From: Gonium pectorale
Taxonomy: Eukaryota; Chlorophyta; Chlorophyceae; Chlamydomonadales; Volvocaceae
Direction of reading: 5' to 3'
NCBI GenBank assembly: GCA_001584585.1
Contig: LSYV01000018.1
Location: forward strand, 720,041-735,754
Length of the DNA stretch: 15,714 nt
The position numbers were made by a program, and so were the translations under genes. Of the stretch, positions 1-9,400 are shown piece after piece (the stretch's first letter is position 1; each line of letters opens with the position of its first letter). The notes under the pieces are model-generated. The model was not told the origin of the DNA. It was given only the letters and a program-made list of their open reading frames with translations, and did no database searches.

Positions 1-925
1 TAGCATATTCTTTCCAAACCGGTGTGGTGTTGACGTGGTTACCAGTCCGTCGGTGGCCAGCGGTTAGAGTCTTCACGCTGGACCGGGACCCCTTCAGGAC
101 ACCGCTGCCCCGTACCCTGTGTTCCACGCAGTCGCGCTCGCACATTCGCACCAAGTACGGTATCGCGGGTGACGGATGTACGGATTGCCTCCTCACCTGC
201 CTGTGTCCCCTGTGGTACGTATCGGTGCCGGGTGCATGGGCAAAGAATGAAGTCACTTATGTCCATGAAGGCATGATGCAAAACAAGGAGCACCGTGCTG
301 AGGGTGCGTTCAAGCCAGGGTTCGTGTGCGCCACAAAAGCCGTTAGTTGCCAGCTGCACCACGTAGCTGACGCTCCCGTTGCCGCACGCCCTTGCTGCCG
401 CGCGCAGTGCCATCTGCCAGGAGAGCCGCGAACTCAAGGTCCGCGGTGCCTAAGGTGGCGAGGCAGCCGCGTGGGGCCACGTCGATCCATCTTCGCCCCG
501 GAGGCGGGGACCGAGCATATCCTGCTAGCTGGCACCCGCTCTTTGTTTTGTAAGACTGGTGGCTTCGTGACACAATGTTATTGAGTGCGGGTTGCGATCC
601 GGTCAGGTCAGATCGGGTCGGTACTGTCTGTGCCTCAACTGTGCCACTACTGTCGTACCCATGCCATCGGAGCACCTAGGACTGCCGTATAACGCTCACA
701 GAACTGACCAGGCATGGCTCCCATTTATAATCTCGTGACTCTGGTTATGCATCCACTGACTGTACATGCGACGGTTCTCATTTGCAATGTCCTTGTGGTG
801 GATGGGTGATGTATGGGTACGGATGGTGTGTACGGGCCTGCAGGCGGCTCGCCTCGTTGTGCCTTCGTCAATGCGCGCGTTACGCAGAGCATCCGTTATG
901 TTTGTTGCCGATGGCCCAAACGGCG

Positions 926-930
926 TGTAA
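926..930 (+). terminator. Candidate TGTAA poly(A) signal on the plus strand
   Basis: TGTAA in a context like the end of an algal 3' UTR (CGGCGTGTAAGGAAGG). Others on the same strand are at 549-553 and 1334-1338. Any of them could end a transcript entering from the left edge. A five-base motif is weak evidence alone. Confidence 0.2.
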
Positions 931-1432
931 GGAAGGAAGGCAGGCAGGTGCGGTGACGGGGTTGGCTAGCCTGGTGGAGCCCACAGAAATAAGACGCAAC
1001 GCCGTCCCTGACATTGGTAACAATTGTGATCCTTACTTTGGCACAACAAGAAAGGGGTGCATGGAAGGGACGCTGGTCATAGTGAAATGGAAAGCTGCAG
1101 AGGTGTGAACCCACATGATCCCGTCGATTTTGTTCTTGCTCCCTGCTTGCTGCCGCCATAATGTCTTATATCATTGCATACCAAGAGGCGCGACGTTTCC
1201 AGGACTGTTGCGGTATTTACGGGCTTGGTTCAAGGCATGGCGGGCGACGAGCAGTTGTCTTCCCTAGTTGGACGAGAGGAACCTGGGGCGCCGGGCGGTG
1301 CCGACGTCGTGTCGGACTCGTGGACGTCTGGCCTGTAATAGACTAATAGTGTTTACTACCCAAGCCGTGACCTCTCCCATGCGTAATGAAATCTGCCGAC
1401 AGACATGACCTAATCAAATAGAATGTACCTCC

Positions 1433-1437
1433 TTACA
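1433..1437 (-). terminator. Candidate TGTAA poly(A) signal on the minus strand
   Basis: Plus-strand TTACA, which is TGTAA on the minus strand. TGTAA is the usual poly(A) signal of volvocine algae. Scanning by eye, it is the first one downstream of the SMP-C2 stop at 3316, about 1.9 kb away. If used, the 3' UTR would be very long; otherwise the gene uses a variant signal. Confidence 0.2.
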
Positions 1438-3315
1438 GCAACTACGACAGCAAATGCAACAGCAAAGTCCGGGGTGCTGGCATGGGTGCTAATTCTCCAG
1501 CTCTGTCGGTGCCGTCACTGCAGCCGCCTCACGACGCCTGTCCTCGATCACCTGATCATACATATCACTCCCATACAACAAGACTGAAAACCACTGGTGA
1601 TAATACAGCAACTAATGGCGGCACAAGCCACCGACTCCAACGCTTCCCGAATATCAGTAGCTAGCGTCCGCATAGAGTGGTAGTGCGCGCGGCTGTTGCT
1701 GCCGCCGCCGGGCGCCGTCCGTGCTGCCAAGCCTGCTGCGGAACAAGCGGAAGCATGGCCGCGCCTGAACCGCACACTCGCCCCAAAGCACCGTTTCTTT
1801 CCGGCGAAACAAAATTACTTGCGAATGTCAGCTGCCGTCAGCGCTGAAAGCGGCGGCGGCAAATGGATCCGCAGGGATTGGCACATGCTCTGCCTCTCAG
1901 CCAAAGCATTTCATAGTACGGTGCCGCGATGTGCCAACCTCAGGGCTCATGGCGCACCGTTAAAAGTAAACTCTCATTGACTGCCCATGTACGGTGCGGT
2001 AGTACGATACGTACGGAACCAGCTCTCTCTCGCACAACACCTACGACCAATCTGCATTTAAGCGCATAGAAGCACTGCGGACACCTCTCTCTCGGAAACT
2101 ACTCAGGCACTGCTTACGCTGCTTTGCTGAAAAAAACGGCACCCGCTTTCCTCCCAAGATGCGACTAGAACACGGTAATCAGCACAGCCGCTGGCAAGGC
2201 CTGCCATCTCTGTTGTTGCGTATGGCCAAACCTTGGGCGAACAAACTTAGACTGCGCACCACACGCCTGCGCAACACCAAGACAAGACCACACACGCGTC
2301 GCAGCACATACACGCGGTCCCGCGACACCACATACCGCATACATACGGCGTCCGACCCAGGCATAGCCCCGCCCCGCCCAGCCGCATTGCGCGCCCACTG
2401 CGCTGGCAGAGCACTCTCCGCATGCGGCCCCCGCAGCACTGCCCACGCGCCACGCCGTGAGCGGAGCCGCAGGAGCCGCACATAGCCGCTGCGAGGGGCC
2501 GGGCGGCGATTGCACAAGTCCACCCACGGCCTTCACATTCACATTCGCTTTCCCTGTTCCCCGTCCGTGTCCCCCGGCCGCCCCGCACTGCTGGTGAATG
2601 TGGTTATGCCATGCCAGGAGACTCCATCACAACAAGCGGCGAACGGTCCTCGTCCGCCCGTGAGTTATCGCGTGTGGCATGTGGCCAAAGGGATCATGCT
2701 GGCCGCTTCCCTGCCCACCTCTTCATCGCATCTGCGTCGGACTCTTTCTGCACCGGTCATACACGTACCAACTTTATCATCGGCGCAACATGGTCCTCTC
2801 CCGATTGAACACCATTCCGATCGGACGGCATGCACATGGTCACCCCCGCGCCACGCCTACCCTCCGGACACCGGGTTGGGCGCTCTTCGCCCGGAGCTTA
2901 CTAGCCTGCCGTGCCAGACCCACCCCGGCCTATTCACCCAAGCCTCCTCCATTCCGACCCGTAGCCGCGCCGCCTGCCTGCCTGGCGCATGCTGCCCCAT
3001 GGCACGCGCCCGCGGCGCATCCGCGTGCACCCGCACATGCGCCCACCAGCCTCACGGCAGACCGCTGCCGCTGCCGCCGGCGTCGGCTGCGTGCTGCAGC
3101 AGCGCCTGCAGGGCTGCCTGCATCGACATGAGGGCGACCTGGGGCGCCGCGGCCTGGCAAGCGGCGGCGTGGGACACGGGGCAAAGTGCAGTGGGCGTCA
3201 GTGCACCAGGGACACCTCATACCAGCAGAGCGTGTTTGTGCATAGACAGCGCTGGCACAAGAGGGACAACAGGGGGTGCGAGTGCAGGCGTCACGTCGGC
3301 CTAAACCACACCACC

Positions 3316-3466
3316 CTATTCGTTCTTCAGATCCTCGCTCCCCCCGCCCCCCCCCCGAGCGCTCACGTGAAGCTGCTCAAGTTGCTCCAGCTGCTCCAGG
3401 CGCCAGGCCACCACTGTGAGCAGCCCGACAGCCACCGACAGCAGGAACGCAGCCAGCATGAGCCAC
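3316..3466 (-). CDS. Last exon: C-terminal transmembrane helix and Leu/Glu/Gln heptad tail
   Basis: A 151-base exon after acceptor CTTGCCCAG (3469-3467). The previous exon ends in phase 2 (AA) and this one starts with G, restoring a Lys codon. It encodes WLMLAAFLLSVAVGLLTVVA, a clean hydrophobic helix of about 20 residues, then WRLEQLEQLEQLHVSA and a Gly run, ending EDLKNE and TAG. Basic residues in front of the helix and a short tail behind suggest a tail anchor or second membrane attachment. Phase agreement, hydrophobicity and the position of the donor at the apparent stop of the previous exon all support joining. The Gly run is encoded by a C homopolymer (plus strand 3347-3356), so the last residues depend on that count being right. 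Confidence 0.72.
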
Positions 3467-6400
3467 CTGGGCAAGGGGTTGGGGACAAGGGCTTGGTTCA
3501 ACGAGCTGGGCATCGGTAGCATGCGCCCGTCCGGCGGCCAAGCGGGAAATGGGGAAATTGGGGCGATGGCGCCAGGGCAGGGGCCGCGCCTTGGCACAGG
3601 CCCTGTAATAAAGGCTGGGCAGCAAGGAGAGGAGAGCCGGTGCCGGCACGCAGGAGGGCGCCAAATAACTACCACCCTAGCCCCGCACTTCCCAGCTCCA
3701 CACTCCTCCCATGCGCCATCCCCGCGCGCTAGCTCTCGCAGCAGCACAACGCCCGCTACCCCGCCTCGCCCGGACGCTCGAGCCTCCTCCCGTCCTGCCA
3801 GCCGCTGCCCGCCTCACTTCCTGTCGTTGCGCTCCACTGCCTTGACCCACAGGTTGGACACGTGGTCGCTCCGCTCCCGCCAGCTGTCCTCCTTGAGCCG
3901 CGCCACCTCGGCCGCGATCTCCTCCAGCGGCAGGTCGGGCGGAATGATGATCGCCTCCACCGGCTTGGAGCCGTCACCCTCACCGCCCTCGCCCTCGCCG
4001 TCCGCCTCCCCAGCGACCTGCCGCTTGACCCTGTCCTTGTCCTTGTCCCCGTCCGGCCAGAACTGCCACCACGGCCGGGCCAGGGCCTGCTCACCATCCC
4101 CGCCGGCGCCGCCGGAGGCGGAGGACGGCTCCGCCGCCTCAGGGGCCGCACCCTCGGCGTCAGCGGCTGGCACGTCCCGGAGCTTAGCGGCGCCGCCCTT
4201 GGGCACCCAGAAATGCCACCAGGGGTGGTCCTCCTCCTCCTCGCCCGTCGGCACCTTGGAGAGCAGCCCTGCCCTACTAGCCTCCGCGGGGCCGGTAGCG
4301 GCGCCGTCGGCGCCGCCGTCGTCGTGGTGCTGGCCCCCATAGCGGGGGAGCCTCGAGACAATCGCCCGCAGCCAGTCCTCACCGCTGCTGCCGCCGGTGG
4401 CGCCGTCGCCATCAACTGCGGCGCCACCGCTCCCGCCGTGCTGCTTGGTCGCTTCCTTGCCCCCTTTCTGCCCAAAGGACTCACGCGCCTTGTCCAACGC
4501 CGAGGCGGTGAGGGACTGGGCGGAGGCGGTCCAGCTTGCGAGGGCGCTCAGCATAGGTCCGCCGGCGGCGACGCCTGACTGATCCGTGGGTCGGTCCCCC
4601 GGAGCAGCGGGCCCCTCCGGCGGCGGCGCCTCTAGCGTCAGGAGCTCCGCCGTCACATCAAAGACGTCGACGGACGCCGACGAGCCGTCTGAGCGAGAAG
4701 AGCGGGGCGGCAGGGACGACGCGGACAGGCCACGAGGCTGCTTGGGGAGCTCGGAGACGCGCACACGCACGACGTGCTGCGGTGGCAGCGCCGTCGCAGC
4801 CGTGTGTGACGGCTCCGCGCCGTTGACTCCGTTGCCATTGCTGTGGCCGTTGGTCTCACTGCGCCAGGAAGCCGATACCTGGTGCCCCATCGCACTGGCA
4901 TCCTCGCCCTCGCGGCCTCCGCTCCTCGCATCGGCCACATCGCCGTCACCGGCCTCCCGCCAGGACGCCTGGCCTCCACCAGGAGACGGCGAGCCGCCTC
5001 CACCATGTGGCGGCCCTGCGTGCCCGTTTCCTCCCAGCGAGGCCCCACCCTCCTCTCGCAGGGACGACGGCACTGGCCGCTCAAGAACCGCTGTTGCCGC
5101 CGCGGCAGACCTGGCCGCCGCCGTCGAGGCGGCAGCAGCGGCGCTGGTCGCTGCCGCCAGCGCCGACGCCCGTGCCAACGCCCTCGTCTGCAACGTGGTG
5201 CCCCCGCCGCCCTGACCGTCATCGCCACCGCCATCGTCGCTGCCAGCAACGACAAAGACCCGCGCCGCCTGCGGTGAAGTCTCGGCCGGAGCAAGGTGCA
5301 CCGCCGTACCGTTGACCACCGGCGCCCCAGCCTCCACCACGTAAGCACCACTGCCGCTGCCGCCGCTCCCGCGCTGCCCAGCCGTGATCGCTTCCGCCAC
5401 CGAGTCGGCACCCCTCAGTGGCACCGCCGCCTCATCTCCCGCGGAGGTGGTAACGGAGCCGCCACCTGCCGTCAGCTGCCGTTGCTCGCGGGGTTGAGGC
5501 AGCGCCGCCGCCGCAGCCTTGGATTGCGCATCCGCGCCCGCCACGCCGCCAATTATGGACGCCCCCTGATCCACAGCGCCCTTGGCGGCGCCTGCCGCCA
5601 CCGCGGCGGCCTCCTGCGCAGCCCGCGCTGCCCTGGCTGCTGCGCGTGCTGCGGCGGCCTTGGTCATCGCGATGGCCGACACGGCGGCGGAGGCGGCGAC
5701 GGCGGCGCGGCTGCTGGCGGCGGCGGCGCTGCGGATGTCGGTGATGGGCGCCTGCGCGGCGGCCTGCTTGGAGTAGTTCTCTGCCTCGCGGCACCCGGAG
5801 TCCGCCTCGTCGTCGTCGAAGGGCTGCGCGGCCGCGGGCGGGGGCTCTTGAGAAGCAAGTTTTGGTAGCACGTGTCTGGAAGCCGGCACCATTCGCCCGT
5901 TAAAGGCAGGATAGTTCGGAGGCAGGAGAGGCACGCGCGCTGAATGATCGCAACAGTTGACAGGCCCATGCCGAGTGCGATGGGCAAGTAGGCATCTGGC
6001 CTGGAGGACAGTTCCTAACTGCGCTGTATTGGAACGTACGTGTCACTGCCAAGCGCAGGAAGGCATTCCAGAATGCACGCAGACAGGGGGGGCCTGCGAG
6101 CGGACCGCGGCGACACCTCCCTACCTTGTACGACAGCTCCACGAGCACCTCCCCCGTTGGTACGGCCTCGCCGCCCGTGATGCCGTACGAGGCAGCCGGC
6201 GGTTGCAGCGGCACCCACATGGAGACCTTGCCGCCCTCCTGCGGTGCAGCGGTGTGGAGTGCGCGAAAGTGGGGGCGCAGGCCAGGTGAGGAGAAGGCCG
6301 CCGGAGGGGTGGCAGTGGCGACGCATACCTCCATTCACCATGGCAGCGGCACCGCATGCCCCTCCACGCGCAAAGCCCTCTCCTTGATGCCTTCTCGCCC

Positions 6401-9400
6401 AGCCCCCTCTCTCCGCGCCCGGCCTCGGGGCGCCCACCCAAGCAGCTCCCCACTCGCGCCCCCCCGTCTCACCGCACACGACTGCGCTGCCAGCAGCTCC
6501 ACCAGCTTTATGGAGGCGCGGCCCACCTCGGTGCGGCCCGTCAGGTGGCTGTCCTTCACCAGCATCTCCAGGACCTGCGGGCCGAGCGGTCGAGCGGCCG
6601 GCAGAGGGCGAGGGGGAGGCAGGTACCACGTTGGGCATCAACGTTGCAATAAGTGGCTCTCAAGCCTCCATTTTCATGGCTCAATGCAGCGCAGCCCCTC
6701 ACTAAGCGGCCCATCGCCCATCACAGCGACACAGGGCCCCTGCGCCACGCGGCCCCCACCACATCCTGCACCCCAGCTCCCGACCCGCCTGCGTGAGCGG
6801 GTCCTCCACCAGGAACTGGAACTCCTGGTTCCACACGGGCGCGCGGTGGCGGCCCGGGTGGCTGGTGTCGCCCTCTCGGCGGCTCTGTACGGCCTGCGGG
6901 ACAATGTGGGGCAGCACAGGGACACGCAATGATGCTTTGTACAGAGAGCAGACGGCCAATCCTCCTGAGCTGCATACAAAGCTGCCTCAATCAGATTGCA
7001 GCCACAATGTCGAGGCCCGGCTGCCTCTTCCCATCCTGCTTTCACCGCTGCACGGCACCATCGCCGCCTGGTGTGGTGACGGCGTTCCGGCGCTGTCGCG
7101 TCACGCCAATGCGGGTGGCCTCCGGCGCGCTCCCGCAAACCAACCCCACTGTCACCTCCAATGTCGCCTGTCACCTGCCGCTGGCGGGGGCTCCCGCCCG
7201 CCGCGCCTCCCCTCACCTGGTCCCCTAGCACAAGTCGGCAGTAGGGGTTGCTCTGGCCGGGAAAGCCCCACACCGGCAGATTGCGCGCCTCGCGGAGGGC
7301 GACACTCAGCTCGCCCTGTAGGGGGGAGGCGGAGGGCGGCGTGTGTTTGACGGGTTACTCAGCACGAGCACAGACGCGTGGTGGCAGGCGGAGGCGGGCA
7401 GAGCTTAGCGTGAAAGGCGCGCCCCACGAAGGCACATCCAGGGGCAGGCGGCCACACCCAGGAGATGCGGGAGAAAGCGAGCCTGGTTGCGAACACAGGT
7501 AGCCTCAGGTGCATGCCCCGACCGCACCTTGAAGGCCTCCGGCAGCGTGACGCCGCCCGCGGGCGTCTGCGGCCCCAGCGGCAGGGCGGCCAGCAGCGCC
7601 GCCTCCACGGCGTCGGCCTGCGGGCGCAGCCGCGGAAGGGGGCCGTGGCGGAGTGGCGGCATGTGCAGATTGTGCACCCAACCGCTCCAGGCCGCATGCC
7701 TCTTGCACCTCTCTCCACCCATACTTGCCTAGCCTCAGCATCAGGGAAGACCCATATGCGCTGCGCTGTGCATCCGAGTCCGCTTTGCCGTCCCTCTTCC
7801 GCATGCCCGTGGCCCCGGCCCCGGCATCCCAAACTCACATAGCGCTAGCATCCGTGCGCTACGCTATGGATTCGAGTCAACTGTCCGGCTGCACCCCTCC
7901 CTGGCCAAGCCATCAGCCCCACGCCGCCCCACCCCGCCGCACCTGCAGCACGGCGCTCGCGACCGCGCGCATGATGGTGTCCCGCCCCACCGCCGCCTCC
8001 GCAATGGTGGTCACGCTGGGCGGTATGTTGATCTCCAGCCGCTGCGGCAGCACCATCAGCGCCGGCAGGTCCACGGTGAGCAGCTTGCGCAGGTAGTTCT
8101 GTACGACGGGGACCCGCATCAGCCGTACACGGTTGTACGGCGACAGCTGGACCTTGACGTTGGGCGGTCCCACGAAGGCGAGCGAGATGGTGCCGATCCA
8201 AGGGCACATGGGCGCCAGGCGGAGCTTGAGCCACATCTGGCACTCGAGATCCAGGTCGGAGACCAGCACGGGCACCTTGAAGCGCCAGCGGCCCTCGCCC
8301 AGCTCCAGCAGCAGCAGCATGCGGGCGCCGCCCGTGTAGCGCAGGTCCACCACGCCGTTCAGGTCCGAGTCCTGGCGGGGGTTGCGGGAGGAGGAGGGGA
8401 AGGGGATGGAGTGGGGCCAGGGAGCGGAGGGGGGCTTGACTGGGAACGGCAGGGCGCGGAAAAGGGGATGACGGGGTGGGATGGGGGGGTAGAGGGTTGG
8501 AAGGCATTCTCAGTAGAGAAGCCCTGGGGCGCATAGGGCTCCCGACCGATAACAATTGGCTGAGCGCTGAGGGTGGAAGGGAGGGGCCAGGGTCCCCGGT
8601 GAGCGCATGCCGGAGCGTATTCCCGTGGGATGGGGGGGGGAGAAGGAGGAGCGGCGGGCACGAATCGCTTCCCCCGCCTTGAGAATGCCGCGCAGGCGTG
8701 CTGCCCACGATATTGACTTCAGGCCGGAGCCTCACGGGATGGACCTGGGGAGATGGCAGCCTGCCGTGCCTCACCTTCCGGCTGTTCCTCCGGCGCATGT
8801 TGCTGAAGTACGGTGCCTCGTGGTCCAGCGTCAGCTCCACCACCCGCAGGCGGCACAGCCAGCGGGGCACCGAGCCGTCCTTGACCTGAAGGCCGAGCGC
8901 GGGGGCGGGCCGGCGGGCAGGGGTTAGAGCTGCCAGTGCGCGCAGGCAGGCGCACAAGCGCTGAACTTCCCACGCAGCCCCGCCGGCGCATGGACATAGC
9001 GGCGCAGACGCCCTCATCCTGGAGCAAACTGGAGCCGCCATACAGGGCAGGGGGAGGGGATGTCGACACGGATCCCACGCAGCCCCACTGGCTGCCGGCT
9101 GGTTGGCTGGCTCGGCTACGCCTAGCTTGTTGGCGGGCTCTGACCACGCCCTCCTGCACTTGGTACGGCCGATGACAGACGTGCGCCCGGCGGCTTGTCC
9201 CCACCTCTCTCCTGGTCCGCCCGCACCTGTCCTCGCCCCCCTTCCGCTGCATGCCCCGCATCCGCCCTCCCCTCCTAGTCCCCGCCAGCATTCCCCTCCC
9301 GTCCCGGCGAAGCCCCACCTCCCGTGCGCCCACGTCAGTGCACCCCCGCGACCTCCCGGACGACCCCCCCTCTTGTTGCACGCACGCACGCACGCACGCA

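Larger units (their letters stand above)
1..3315. other. Region without a supportable gene; probable UTR and intergenic DNA
   Basis: Composition is mixed: bases 1-2200 are less GC-rich than the genes, and 2200-3315 is GC-rich. Open frames of 60-264 codons occur on both strands, but they overlap each other, are Arg/Pro/Cys/His-rich in the way of GC-driven chance frames, and show no domain, hydrophobic pattern or splice structure I can defend. The left part may be the 3' UTR of a plus-strand gene ending before the window. The right part should include the 3' UTR of the SMP-C2 gene. Confidence 0.5.

Noticed and set aside
2510..3304. 264-codon plus-strand frame
   Set aside because: No recognisable domain, overlapping open frames on both strands, composition typical of chance frames in GC-rich DNA, and it lies where the 3' UTR of the SMP-C2 gene is expected.
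3862..5868. Long plus-strand open frames (up to about 240 codons) opposite the large exon
   Set aside because: They mirror a GC-rich minus-strand exon whose frame joins by matching splice phases to SMP and C2 exons. Their products are Arg/Pro/Ala-rich with no domain pattern.
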